DNA of 64,000 nt from Clostridiales bacterium (GTDB taxonomy: Bacteria > Bacillota > Clostridia > Lachnospirales > Lachnospiraceae), in the NCBI GenBank assembly GCA_018366495.1, contig JAGZHZ010000001.1, forward strand, positions 144,609-208,608, written 5' to 3'. Shown here in pieces: positions 33,517-42,485 of the stretch (the stretch's first letter is position 1; every line of letters starts with the position of its first letter). The translations under genes and the position numbers were made by a program. The notes under the pieces are model-generated. The model had not been told where the DNA came from and did not search any database. It saw only the letters and a list, made by a program, of their open reading frames with translations.

Positions 33517-35265
33517 TCATCCTGCAAACTGGCTGTTATATAGTGTAGCATAAAATCCATTCTTTTTCATCAATGTTTCATGATTTCCCTGTTCAATCAC
33601 AGCTCCGTCTTTCATCACCAGTATGATATCCGCTTCTCTAATTGTAGAAAGGCGATGCGCTACGATAAAACTCGTTCTTCCTTTCATCATCTTTGCAAAA
33701 GCGTCCTGTATTTTCAGCTCTGTTCTCGTGTCGATGGATGAAGTCGCCTCGTCTAAAATCAGCATTGGCGGCAGACACAGCATCACCCTCGCAATACACA
33801 GAATTTGTTTTTGTCCCTGCGAAAGATTTCCGCCGTCTTCTGTGATAACAGTGTCATATCCATCTGGAAGTCTCTTGATAAAACTATGTGCATGTGCCAT
33901 TTTAGCCGCATGAATAATCTCTTCTTCTGTTGCATCCGGCTTTCCCATTGCAATATTTTCACGGATTGTGCCTGTCTTAAGCCATGTATCCTGCAGTACC
34001 ATCCCATAGCTTGTTCGAAGACTTTTCCTGGTCAAATCCCGTATATCCTTCCCCTCAACTGAAATTTTCCCTTCATTTACATCATAAAAGCGCATCAGCA
34101 GATTAATGATCGTCGTTTTTCCGCATCCTGTCGGTCCTACAATCGCTACTCGCTGTCCAGGTGTCACATTCAGATTAAAATTTTCAATTAATTTCTGATC
34201 TGGCGCATAAGAAAATTTTACATGATCCAGAGATACATTTCCATTCACACATTCCAGTACATTAGCCCCTTCTTTTTCCGGTGTCTGAGGCGTCTCTTCA
34301 ATCAGTTCAAAGATTCTTGCCGCACAGGCAAGAGCATTCTGCATTTCTGTGACAACGCCTGATATTTCATTGAATGGCTTTGTATATTGATTTGCATAAC
34401 TCAAAAAACATGAAAGCTGACCTACGCTGATTCCACCTGTGATTGCAGATAATGCACCTGTAATTCCAACTCCTGTATACACAAGACTATTTACAAACCG
34501 TGTTGCCGGATTTGTGAGTGAAGAAAAGAAAATTGCTTTTAAAGAATACTTGCCTAATCTCTCATTGATCTCATCAAACTGTTCCATCGCTTCTTTTTCA
34601 TGTTGAAAAGCCTGAACTACTTTCTGATTTCCGATCATTTCCTCGATAAATGCAGTCTGTTCTCCCCGTGTTTCCGATTGGAGCCTAAACATGGTATACG
34701 TTCTTTTTGCGATAAAACTGGCTACAAAAAGAGAAACAGGTGTAATCACCACCACCACTAACGTAATCTTTACATTTACACTGAGCATAAATCCAATCGT
34801 TCCGAAAATGGTAATCACTCCTGTAAATAACTGCGTAAATCCCATCAAAAGCCCGTCTGAAAACTGATCTGCATCTGCTATAACACGACTGACAATCTCC
34901 CCATAGGAATGCGTATCAATATATTTTAAAGGCAAAATTTCAATCTTTTCAAAAGCTTCTCTTCTGATATCCTGAACGACATGATATGCCGTCTTATTGT
35001 TGCTGATATTCATAATCCATTGTGCAGCTGCTGTGATGAAAATCACGATCCCCATTTTTTTCAAAATTTGAGTAATCACCTCAAAATCCACATTTCCCGG
35101 TTCTAAAATATGATCAATTGCATTTCCGGTAAGAATAGGAAGATACAAAGTCAACGCTACAGAGACAGATGCCGCTGTAATCGACAGTACAACATAAAGC
35201 CAATATTTTCTGATGCGATGCAGGATTTTTTTCAGTGTCTCTTTCTGATTCACTTTTTTCTCCAT
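33517..35265 (-). CDS. ABC exporter half-transporter, second subunit
   Basis: 582 residues: a six-helix exporter membrane domain (type IV ABC) followed by an ATPase with Walker A GPTGCGKTTIINLL, signature LSQGQKQILCIARVM and Walker B MLILDEATSSID, H-loop VAHRLST. Partner of the gene just upstream (2 bp gap). Its catalytic residues look complete, whereas the partner has D in place of E after Walker B, so this subunit probably carries the active ATP site of a heterodimeric multidrug or lipid exporter. Confidence 0.92.
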   Translation of the reverse strand: MEKKVNQKETLKKILHRIRKYWLYVVLSITAASVSVALTLYLPILTGNAIDHILEPGNVDFEVITQILKKMGIVIFITAAAQWIMNISNNKTAYHVVQDIRREAFEKIEILPLKYIDTHSYGEIVSRVIADADQFSDGLLMGFTQLFTGVITIFGTIGFMLSVNVKITLVVVVITPVSLFVASFIAKRTYTMFRLQSETRGEQTAFIEEMIGNQKVVQAFQHEKEAMEQFDEINERLGKYSLKAIFFSSLTNPATRFVNSLVYTGVGITGALSAITGGISVGQLSCFLSYANQYTKPFNEISGVVTEMQNALACAARIFELIEETPQTPEKEGANVLECVNGNVSLDHVKFSYAPDQKLIENFNLNVTPGQRVAIVGPTGCGKTTIINLLMRFYDVNEGKISVEGKDIRDLTRKSLRTSYGMVLQDTWLKTGTIRENIAMGKPDATEEEIIHAAKMAHAHSFIKRLPDGYDTVITEDGGNLSQGQKQILCIARVMLCLPPMLILDEATSSIDTRTELKIQDAFAKMMKGRTSFIVAHRLSTIREADIILVMKDGAVIEQGNHETLMKKNGFYATLYNSQFAG

Positions 35266-35267
35266 CT

Positions 35268-37004
35268 CTATGCTTCCTCCTTCTTAAACTGTGAATAATA
35301 GATTTCCTGATATACACTGCAATTCTTTAAGAGTTCTTCATGTGTCCCAATTCCCGCTATTTCTCCGTCATCCAGCACTACAATCTGATCTGCGTGCTGA
35401 ATGGAAGAAGTTCTCTGCGATACAATAAAGACCGTTGTCTGTCCTTCCATATCACGAATAGCGCGACGCAGTTTTGCATCTGTCGCAAAGTCAAGAGCAG
35501 ACGCACTGTCATCTAAAATCAAAATATCTGGTGACTTTACTACTGCTCTCGCAATTGTCAGACGCTGTCTCTGCCCTCCGGAAAGGTTTTTTCCTCCTTG
35601 TCCGATCATAAAATCAAGCCCGCTTTCTTTATTTTTCACAATATCACTGGCCTGTGCAGTTTCCAGAGCGCGATACATCTCTTTTTCTGAAGCATCTTTT
35701 TTTCCCCATGATAGATTCTCACGGATCGATCCTTTAAACAGTACTGCTTTCTGCATGACAATTCCTACTTTCTGGCGCAGTTCCTCCAGAGAGTACTCTT
35801 TTACATCTTTTCCCTCCACAAATACATTTCCCTGCGTCACATCATAAAAACGTGGGATCAAATGGACAAGAGACGTTTTTCCTGCTCCTGTTCCTCCGAT
35901 GATGCCGATCGTCTGCCCTTTTTTTGCTTTCAGATTTATCTGTTTCAGTGAATCGTCTCCTGCATTTTTATATCGAAGACTTACGTTTCTAAACTCTACT
36001 GCGATCTCATCATTTTCTTCTGGCTGATTTTCTGTCTTGACAATCTCTCCCTCCTTCAGGCTTCCTTCCATATCCAGCACATTTTCGATTCTCTTTGCAC
36101 AGGCAAATGCCTTCGTCACCGTGATAATCAAATTGGCGAGCTTCACCAGTTCAATCAAAATCTGAGACATATAATTCACAAGGGCAATCACTTCGCCCTG
36201 TGTGATTTTTCCTGTATTGACCTGCAGCCCCCCCTGCCAGATCAACGCTGCGACTGCAAGGTTCAGAATGATATAGGTGAGCGGATTCAGCAGACCTGAA
36301 ATTTTCCCGACATAGATCTGGATTTTTGTTAAATCCTGATTGCTCTTTTTAAAACGCTCTTTTTCTTCCTCTTCTTTTCCAAAAGCACGGATGACACGAA
36401 CACCTGTCAGATTTTCCCTTGTCACCCCCAGTACACGGTCAAGACTTGCCTGCACTTTTCGATAAAAAGGAATCGTAATCAGCATGATTCCAAAGACAAC
36501 GATAGAAAGCAGTGGAATTGTAACTGCAAAAATTAATGCTGCTTTTATATCAATCGTAAATGCCATCACCATTGCCCCGATCACGATAAATGGCGAACGC
36601 AGAAAGAGCCGCAGAACAAGATTCACCCCCGACTGAACCTGATTGACATCACTCGTCATTCTTGTGATTAGAGTAGAAGTACCAACCGTATCCATCTCTG
36701 TAAATGAAAAAGACTGAATATGGTCAAACAGAGCATGGCGCAATTTTGTTGAAAATCCTACTGCTGCCTTTGCTGCGAAATATTGTGCTGTAATTGAACA
36801 CACAAGTCCAATGACTCCTAAAGCGATCATGACAATGCACATGGAAATCACATATTTTTTATTTCCATCTGCTATTCCCTTATCAATAATCGCAGCCATG
36901 ACAAGCGGAACAAGCAACTCAAAAGATGCTTCCAAAAGTTTGAACAATGGTCCTAGAATACTTTCTTTTTTATAATCATTTAAATAAACAAGCAATCTTT
37001 TCAT
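35268..37004 (-). CDS. ABC exporter half-transporter, first subunit
   Basis: 578 residues with six membrane helices and an ATPase domain: Walker A GGTGAGKTSLVHLI, signature LSGGQRQRLTIARAV, Walker B ILILDDSASALD. The residue after the Walker B aspartate is D rather than the catalytic glutamate, and the H-loop reads VSQRTSS with Q for H. These are the usual changes at the degenerate site of heterodimeric exporters such as BmrCD or TM287/288. A LysR-type gene lies divergently upstream. Confidence 0.92.
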   Translation of the reverse strand: MKRLLVYLNDYKKESILGPLFKLLEASFELLVPLVMAAIIDKGIADGNKKYVISMCIVMIALGVIGLVCSITAQYFAAKAAVGFSTKLRHALFDHIQSFSFTEMDTVGTSTLITRMTSDVNQVQSGVNLVLRLFLRSPFIVIGAMVMAFTIDIKAALIFAVTIPLLSIVVFGIMLITIPFYRKVQASLDRVLGVTRENLTGVRVIRAFGKEEEEKERFKKSNQDLTKIQIYVGKISGLLNPLTYIILNLAVAALIWQGGLQVNTGKITQGEVIALVNYMSQILIELVKLANLIITVTKAFACAKRIENVLDMEGSLKEGEIVKTENQPEENDEIAVEFRNVSLRYKNAGDDSLKQINLKAKKGQTIGIIGGTGAGKTSLVHLIPRFYDVTQGNVFVEGKDVKEYSLEELRQKVGIVMQKAVLFKGSIRENLSWGKKDASEKEMYRALETAQASDIVKNKESGLDFMIGQGGKNLSGGQRQRLTIARAVVKSPDILILDDSASALDFATDAKLRRAIRDMEGQTTVFIVSQRTSSIQHADQIVVLDDGEIAGIGTHEELLKNCSVYQEIYYSQFKKEEA

Positions 37005-37057
37005 ATTTTCTCCTTTCTCTCTTGTTTTCTTTTCTTTCTTATATTATCATAGAAAAT

Positions 37058-37109
37058 ATTATATGAAAATTATTATAAAAATATAGTTTCTATATTTTTT
37101 TCATATAAT
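37058..37109. promoter_or_regulatory. Inverted repeats between ABC exporter and lysR genes
   Basis: ATTATATGAAAA (37058-37069) and TTTTCATATAAT (37098-37109) are exact inverted repeats, and inside them ATATAGTTTCTATAT forms a second dyad. The position between divergent genes suggests the operator of the LysR-type regulator. Confidence 0.5.
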
Positions 37110-37138
37110 TATATTTGGCAAGAAAGGACTTAATCATC

Positions 37139-38008
37139 ATGGACTTAAAACGCCTCTATTATTTTGTTACTGTTGTAAATGAAGGAAACATTTCACACGC
37201 TGCAAAAAAACTGCATATGTCGCAGCCCCCTCTCAGCACACAGATGCGTCTTTTGGAAAAAGAACTTTCCTGTACTTTATTCGAACGTGGTTCCCGTCAA
37301 ATCCGCCTGACAGAAGCCGGAAAACTTCTGTATGAGCGCGCCCTGACCATGCTTGAATTATCCAATCAGACAAAAAAAGAGCTGCTCAATTACCGAAATG
37401 GTACGAGTGGAACGATACGCCTTGGCGTCATCTCTTCTGTCAGCTGTACTCTTTTAAATTTATGGATCAAACATTTTCATCATAGATATCCGGAAATTCA
37501 ATTTGAACTCTTTGAGGGAAATACTTACCAGCTCTTAGAGCAGTTAAAAGCAAATATTATTGAGCTTGCGATTGTACGCACTCCTTTTCATAGCGCTCCT
37601 TTTGAATGTACTTTTCTGCAGGACGAACCCATGCTTGCTGTAGGGCATAAAATTTACTTTGACGCTCTTCCGGAACATGAAATTTTTTTAGCCCAGATTT
37701 ATCAAAAACCATTGATCCTCTATCGCAGATGGGAAGCCATCATTTTAGAGCTGTTCCAGCAGCAGGATCTTCATCCTCATATCTTCTGTAAAAATGATGA
37801 CGCACGCACCACAGCATACTGGGCAGATGCTGGTCTTGGCATAGGAATTATACCTGCGTCTGCTTTAAAAATGATTCAGAATCCAGATACAATCTGCAAA
37901 GAAATCCGTGATGAGCAGCTTCATTCTAAAATCTCTGTTATTCATAATAAAAATGGGTATCTCTCCCCGATTGTAAAAGAGTTTTTGAGTTTTATTCAGC
38001 AGATCTAA
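37139..38008 (+). CDS. LysR-family transcriptional regulator
   Basis: 289 residues from ATG 37139 with AGAAAGGA upstream. The N-terminal winged helix reads MDLKRLYYFVTVVNEGNISH, then AAKKLHMSQPPLSTQMRLLE and LFERGSRQIRLTEAGKLLYE. The effector domain follows (GTIRLGVISSVSC). Divergent from the exporter genes, so it likely controls them in response to an exported compound. A terminator follows at 38068. Confidence 0.93.
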   Translation: MDLKRLYYFVTVVNEGNISHAAKKLHMSQPPLSTQMRLLEKELSCTLFERGSRQIRLTEAGKLLYERALTMLELSNQTKKELLNYRNGTSGTIRLGVISSVSCTLLNLWIKHFHHRYPEIQFELFEGNTYQLLEQLKANIIELAIVRTPFHSAPFECTFLQDEPMLAVGHKIYFDALPEHEIFLAQIYQKPLILYRRWEAIILELFQQQDLHPHIFCKNDDARTTAYWADAGLGIGIIPASALKMIQNPDTICKEIRDEQLHSKISVIHNKNGYLSPIVKEFLSFIQQI

Positions 38009-38067
38009 AATTTCTTCGTGAAAATCTCATTCTCTTTATCTTATGGGTAACCTGAATGGCACAAAAA

Positions 38068-38093
38068 AACAGAGCAGAAAATCTTGCTCTGTT
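38068..38093. terminator. Bidirectional terminator between lysR and merR genes
   Basis: AACAGAGCA and TGCTCTGTT pair around an 8-nt loop with A and T runs on both sides. Confidence 0.85.
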
Positions 38094-38098
38094 TTTTA

Positions 38099-38530
38099 TT
38101 ATTCCGGTTTTTCTTTTTTTAATGATAGAAAAGTATTTTTTCCGTCTTTCTCATGAATTGCTTCCGTTCCGGCAGAAAGAGCAGTCTCATAGTACCAGAT
38201 TTTGTAATCAATCTCATCCATGAAGCCTTGAAGTTCCTTCATCTGATCCTGTACACGCTCTTTTTGCTTTTTAAACATATTCAGGCGCTTCTCCAGCGTG
38301 GAGTCGCCCTCCATACACCAATTAATAAATTTCTTGATATCTTTGATTGACATTCCAGTACTTTTCAGACAGCTGATCACAGCAAGCCATTCCAAATCAC
38401 TATCTTTAAATATCCGAAAGCCTGACGGCGTTCTTTCCACAAATGGCAACAATCCCTCCTTATCATAATACCGTAAAGTGTACGCCGATAATCCTGCTTT
38501 CTTCGCTGCTTCTCCAATAGAATATCCCAT
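38099..38530 (-). CDS. MerR-family transcriptional regulator
   Basis: 143 residues. The DNA-binding domain reads YSIGEAAKKAGLSAYTLRYY and DKEGLLPFVERTPSGFR, followed by WLAVISCLKSTGMSIKDIKK and a coiled coil (LEKRLNMFKKQKERVQDQMK). There is no metal-binding cysteine set, so it belongs to the aldehyde/small-molecule-responding branch (AdhR/NmlR-like). A typical MerR promoter lies about 410 bp upstream in front of a decayed gene. Confidence 0.9.
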   Translation of the reverse strand: MGYSIGEAAKKAGLSAYTLRYYDKEGLLPFVERTPSGFRIFKDSDLEWLAVISCLKSTGMSIKDIKKFINWCMEGDSTLEKRLNMFKKQKERVQDQMKELQGFMDEIDYKIWYYETALSAGTEAIHEKDGKNTFLSLKKEKPE

Positions 38531-38555
38531 ACCATTTTCCTTCCAATTTCTTTTA

Positions 38556-38780
38556 TCAAAGATTTCTAATCATTCCCATCGCAAAATCCATGGGACTCTT
38601 TGAGTCATCTCTCCGTAGAAATTTTTCATATGCTTCTCATTTTACACGTTCCAGGTACATGAACCATTTACGTGAAAACTTCCTGCATCTCCCGCAAAAT
38701 TTCTCAAAGCTAATTGGATTGTTTCTGTCTGAGACAGACAGACCAATAAAGCTTATCCTTCTAATTATTCTTTTTTGAGC
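38556..38780 (-). pseudogene. Decayed 3' end of an unidentified gene, probable former MerR target
   Basis: The minus-strand frame reads NNPISFEKFCGRCRKFSRKW, then FMYLERVK, a TGA at 38637-38639, and EAYEKFLRRDDSKSPMDFAM followed by GMIRNL and a stop. The C-terminal peptide looks like real protein, but there is an in-frame stop and no start codon. I do not recognise the family. It lies downstream of a MerR-type promoter and directly upstream of merR, the place where a regulated oxidoreductase gene normally sits. Confidence 0.4.
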
Positions 38781-38939
38781 GCCCCAATAGACACAGCTGT
38801 CTATACATGGTACATTTTAATATGTAATATGAATGCTCATCTGCGTTCAAAAAAACAGCGACCCTATTCTATTTTGTAATTTTCAAGCCTTATAAACCAT
38901 ATTGAAGTTTTTCCACATGAACCCTACTTTATTGTTTAT

Positions 38940-38970
38940 ATTTTATCATATAGAGTAAACTCTAAGTCAA
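38940..38970 (-). promoter_or_regulatory. MerR-type promoter with 19-bp spacer and dyad
   Basis: TTGACT (38965-38970) and TAAAAT (38940-38945) are separated by 19 bp, the overlong spacing of MerR-activated promoters, and the spacer holds TAGAGTAAACTCTA (38951-38964), 6-bp arms around AA. It points at the decayed gene and merR. Confidence 0.75.
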
Positions 38971-39053
38971 TATAGCATTGCCAATTTTTGATCTTTTCCC
39001 TGCAATCTTCCAGATATGGTAAAATTTTCTCTCAAAAACAGAATATTTTATTG

Positions 39054-39281
39054 TCAATCTCTCAATAATTTTTCAACAGGCACCTCCAAAATATCGGCAA
39101 TCCGAAATAATAATTCCAAAGAAATTCCTTTTTCTATCCCTGCAGCCTCAATATTACTTATATGTGTGCGGCTGATTCCTGCTTTTTTCGCCAAATCCAT
39201 CTGCGTCAATCCTTTTTGTTTTCTATACCTGGCAATCTGAAGTCCCAGATTGCGAAAACGTTCTGCATATTCTGACTTCAT
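39054..39281 (-). CDS. Small XRE-family (Cro/CI-type) regulator
   Basis: 75 residues consisting of one helix-turn-helix domain: LGLQIARYRKQKGLTQMDLA, KKAGISRTHISNIEAAGIEK and LLFRIADILEVPVEKLL. No effector domain. It is transcribed alone; target unknown. Confidence 0.88.
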   Translation of the reverse strand: MKSEYAERFRNLGLQIARYRKQKGLTQMDLAKKAGISRTHISNIEAAGIEKGISLELLFRIADILEVPVEKLLRD

Positions 39282-39366
39282 CTCATATTCTCCCCTCTCT
39301 TTTATCCGTAAGTTTTCGTATGCTTTTATAGAATTATTATAGCGAAATATTTTGCTCTAAGCAAGC

Positions 39367-39417
39367 AAAGGGCCGCTGCAAACCGCATCTGTCTCTGATG
39401 CCGTGCTGCAGCAGCCC
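39367..39417 (-). terminator. Terminator of thioredoxin gene
   Basis: AAAGGGCcGCTGCA and TGCAGCaGCCCTT pair, with an inner GCATC/GATGC hairpin; TTTGCTT follows on the minus strand. Confidence 0.6.
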
Positions 39418-39436
39418 TTGCTGTCTCTCTTTTTTA

Positions 39437-39742
39437 TCAATATTTGCTCAATACCTGCTCCAATTCTTCTCTGGAACGAAGACCTACAAAGCGTTCTGCT
39501 TCTTTTCCATCTTTAAAAATCAAAAGTGTCGGAATACTCATAACCCCAAACTGGGCAGCCAGTTCTGGCTGTTCATCCACATCAATTTTTCCTACGTTTA
39601 CTCCACTTGCTGCCATCTCTTCCAGAATTACTCCCTGTCTTTTACAAGGCATACACCAGGTAGCCCAGAAGTCAATCACTATCACTTCTTTTGCTTCCAA
39701 TACTTCTTTTTTAAAATTTTCTTTTGTTATCGTTACTTCCAT
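39437..39742 (-). CDS. trxA: Thioredoxin with CMPC active site
   Basis: 101 residues with FWATWCMPCKRQGVILEEMA; the active-site pair is C30-C33 with MP instead of the canonical GP. The cis-proline loop is MSIPTLLIFKDG. It is encoded 72 bp after the thioredoxin reductase gene and likely receives electrons from it. Confidence 0.92.
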   Translation of the reverse strand: MEVTITKENFKKEVLEAKEVIVIDFWATWCMPCKRQGVILEEMAASGVNVGKIDVDEQPELAAQFGVMSIPTLLIFKDGKEAERFVGLRSREELEQVLSKY

Positions 39743-39814
39743 TCTTTTTTCTCCTTTTTTCTTTTTCTAACAGCATTGCTGCTTTTGTCCTGATTTTATT
39801 TTTGCTTTCAAAAT

Positions 39815-40681
39815 TTATTTTTGCTGTTTCCGAAAGAAAGCTGAAATTGCGATGCCAGCCGCCGCTCCTTCATAGACGGCTTTCGCCACCTGGAGCATCC
39901 CTCCTGTACAGTCTCCCGCTGCATACAGCCCCTGAATCGTTGTCTCCATCTTTTCATTGACTTTAATATGACCTTTTTCTGTCAGCTGTGCTCCCATCTG
40001 TCTGGCAATCTCACCGCTTCCCGCTGTGCCGATGGCTAAAAATGCACCGTCCGTCTCCATTTTCTGTCCATCCTCAAACACAACCGCTTTTAATCTATCT
40101 TCCCCTTCAAAGGACGCAATCTTTCGCGTGTCAACTAAAAACTCTGGAAGTTCTGAAAATACCGGTGACTTTCCGTCTGTCAAAATCAGAACTTCTCTTG
40201 CCAAAGGTTTTAAGACCCTCGCCTCATGTAATGCAAAATCTCCATTTCCGATGATTACTGCTTTTTTTTGACGGTAAAAAAATGCGTCGCACACTGCACA
40301 GTAGCTGATTCCTCTGCCTTCCAGCTCTTTTCTTCCTGGAACATTTAATGTGGCTCGCTTTATTCCGGTTGCCAGCAAGACTGCCTTTGTTTCAATCTCT
40401 CCTGCCGACGTCATCACTATAAAGTTTTCTTCTTCCCGAATTCCCAATACTTCTGTTTCCAGAAAACGAACTCCTGATTTTTTTGCCTGCCGAATTCCCT
40501 TTTCATGGAGCTGTGCTCCTGTCAGACCTTCCTCATTTCCATAAAAATTATCAATCTTCTCTGCCTTTTCCAGACCGCCCATTCCTTTTGTAATGACAAG
40601 CGGTGAGAGATTAGACCGTACCGTATATAGTGATGCGGAGATGCCTGCTGGTCCAGAACCGACAATTACCAGATTTTCCAT
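39815..40681 (-). CDS. Thioredoxin-reductase-like flavoprotein lacking the NADPH motif
   Basis: 288 residues from ATG 40681 (GAAAGGA eight bases upstream). FAD-binding VIVGSGPAGISASLYTVRSN, redox pair CAVC (C128, C131) and ATGD-like C-terminal FAD loop LYAAGDCTGGMLQVAKAVYE are present. The second Rossmann site is weak (IIGNGDFALHEA) and the HRRxxxRA motif that binds the NADPH phosphate is missing; the corresponding segment reads LILTDGKSPVFS. This is how ferredoxin-dependent flavin thioredoxin reductases of Clostridia differ from ordinary TrxB. It pairs with the thioredoxin gene. Confidence 0.85.
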   Translation of the reverse strand: MENLVIVGSGPAGISASLYTVRSNLSPLVITKGMGGLEKAEKIDNFYGNEEGLTGAQLHEKGIRQAKKSGVRFLETEVLGIREEENFIVMTSAGEIETKAVLLATGIKRATLNVPGRKELEGRGISYCAVCDAFFYRQKKAVIIGNGDFALHEARVLKPLAREVLILTDGKSPVFSELPEFLVDTRKIASFEGEDRLKAVVFEDGQKMETDGAFLAIGTAGSGEIARQMGAQLTEKGHIKVNEKMETTIQGLYAAGDCTGGMLQVAKAVYEGAAAGIAISAFFRKQQK

Positions 40682-40894
40682 CACCTTCATCCTTTCTTTT
40701 TTATTATACCTCTATTTTTCCTTTTTTCTGTAACATCATCACAGAAAAATATTTCTTTTTCTGTAAAATAATGATATCATCTCTTTAAGAAAATTGACAA
40801 GTAAAATTTTATGTATCTTACGAAGATCTTTCTCTTGCGCATACTTTATTTTTCTTGTCAAACTGCTAAATTACTATAAAGGAGGATTTTATTT

Positions 40895-41566
40895 TTGGAG
40901 TATTTTATCACCTTTTTGGAAGGGTTAATCACATTTATTTCCCCTTGCCTTTTACCAATGCTTCCTATTTATCTGACCTATCTTGCAGGAAGCGATGAAG
41001 AACACACGCAGTCGGCTACATTGAAAAACGCAGCTGGATTCATCACAGGATTTTCTCTGATGTTTATCATAATGGGAGCGTTTGCCGGAAGTATTGGAAT
41101 GCTTTTAAGCCGTCATCAGACCCTTATTAATATCATATGTGGCCTAATCATCATTGTCTTTGGTCTCAATTACCTTGGTGTCTTTCATCTGCCTGTTTTT
41201 CATTCATCGAAGAATCATGAAAAACTTACAAAAAATATGAATTTCTTTTCTTCGATTGCATTTGGAATTATTTTCTCAATCGGCTGGACACCGTGTGTCG
41301 GCGCTTTCTTAGGTTCTGCACTGATGCTTGCTTCCCAGCAGGGCTCTGTACTGAAAGGCGTTCTGCTTTTACTCTGTTATTCTATGGGGCTTGGCATTCC
41401 CTTTTTCTTAAGCGCTATCTTAATTCAGCAGCTTAAGTCTGCATTTACCTGGATCAAAAAGCATTATACTCTGATCAATCGAATCTCCGGAGGTCTTCTG
41501 ATTTTAGTCGGTATTGCTATGATGACAGGATTGCTGAATAAATTGCTGGCTGCATTTGCTATATAA
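40895..41566 (+). CDS. ccdA: CcdA-family thiol electron transporter
   Basis: 223 residues. The start is TTG at 40895, with AAAGGAGG nine bases upstream. Six membrane helices are visible with the conserved cysteines in FISPCLLPMLPIYL and GWTPCVGAFLGSAL. CcdA moves reducing equivalents from cytosolic thioredoxin across the membrane to outer thiol proteins. It forms an operon with the TlpA-like gene 23 bp downstream and is divergent from trxB-trxA. Confidence 0.92.
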   Translation: MEYFITFLEGLITFISPCLLPMLPIYLTYLAGSDEEHTQSATLKNAAGFITGFSLMFIIMGAFAGSIGMLLSRHQTLINIICGLIIIVFGLNYLGVFHLPVFHSSKNHEKLTKNMNFFSSIAFGIIFSIGWTPCVGAFLGSALMLASQQGSVLKGVLLLLCYSMGLGIPFFLSAILIQQLKSAFTWIKKHYTLINRISGGLLILVGIAMMTGLLNKLLAAFAI

Positions 41567-41589
41567 AATTTTTGTAATAGGAGGTTGCA

Positions 41590-42342
41590 ATGAAGCAAAA
41601 GAAAACTTTTATCATTACACTGATTATTCTCGTCGTGTTGATTGCCGGCGCCGGCATTGCCTATCAGAAACTTTCACCTGGAGCATCCGTGAATAATCTT
41701 TCCTCTCTGCAGATTTCAGATTCTGACATAAAAACGCAGTCTGAAACACAGACAGAAACGGCTGAAGGCAAAACCGCGGAAACCGAGACGTCTGCTGAAA
41801 CAGAAACACAGACAGAAACATCTGCTGAAACATCTAAAAAAACGGAATCTGAAACCGAAACGGAAAAAAATACGAAAAAAGAAACAGAGACCGAGTCTGA
41901 GACAGAATCAGAGACGCAATATTCCCTCGCCCCTGATTTTACAGTCACAGATGTCGATGGCAATGACGTCTCTCTTCTCGATCTGCTGGACAAACCTGCT
42001 ATAATCAATTTCTGGAACAGCAACTGCCCTCCGTGTAAGATGGAGATGCCTGATTTTCAGGAAATGTACGATGAATATCAAGAAGAAATCCAGTTCATCA
42101 TGATTGACACGGTGGGAGCTATGGGAGAAACGAAAGCTAGCGGAGAAGCATATGTGAAAGAACAAAAATTCACATTCCCTGTCTACTATGATACCTCGCA
42201 AGATGCGATCTACACCTATGGTGTCAGCGCATTTCCAACTACCTATTTTATTGACAAAGATGGATATCTCATCGCTGGAGCGCGTGGAATGATCGGTAAA
42301 GAAACGCTGCAGATGGGTATTGACATGATCCTTGAAAATTAA
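41590..42342 (+). CDS. Membrane-anchored TlpA/ResA-like thioredoxin with Thr/Glu-rich linker
   Basis: 250 residues. An N-terminal membrane anchor (TFIITLIILVVLIAGAGIAY) has no lipobox cysteine. Residues about 48-112 are nearly all T, E, S, Q and K (ETQTETAEGKTAETETSAET and so on), a charged extended linker. The redoxin domain follows: LAPDFTVTDVDGNDVSLLDL, active site NCPPCKMEM, cis-Pro loop SAFPTTYFIDKDG. It probably keeps extracytoplasmic thiols reduced with electrons from CcdA. Confidence 0.9.
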   Translation: MKQKKTFIITLIILVVLIAGAGIAYQKLSPGASVNNLSSLQISDSDIKTQSETQTETAEGKTAETETSAETETQTETSAETSKKTESETETEKNTKKETETESETESETQYSLAPDFTVTDVDGNDVSLLDLLDKPAIINFWNSNCPPCKMEMPDFQEMYDEYQEEIQFIMIDTVGAMGETKASGEAYVKEQKFTFPVYYDTSQDAIYTYGVSAFPTTYFIDKDGYLIAGARGMIGKETLQMGIDMILEN

Positions 42343-42369
42343 TTTCATTTCAATATTTTCAGATAAACA

Positions 42370-42463
42370 GACAGGATGCTGTTCTGCGCATTTTCTATCT
42401 CGATCAGAGAAATATATACTTCCTGATCAAGATTATATGCCATTTCAGCATCCTGTCTTATCT
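42370..42463. terminator. Long inverted repeat between the tlpA-like and thyX genes
   Basis: ACAGGATGCTG and CAGCATCCTGT are exact arms about 70 nt apart, with inner pairing (TCTCGATCAG and CTGATCAAGA). It lies between convergent genes and is flanked by T-rich DNA. Confidence 0.6.
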
Positions 42464-42485
42464 TTTTATAGTATCTTATCTTTTA

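Noticed and set aside
38590..38778. Plus-strand 62-residue frame upstream of merR
   Set aside because: It lies opposite the decayed minus-strand remnant, has no ribosome site and is probably chance.
41664..42023. Minus-strand Ser/Val-rich frame opposite the TlpA-like gene
   Set aside because: It is the antisense shadow of the Thr/Glu-rich linker and has no ribosome site.
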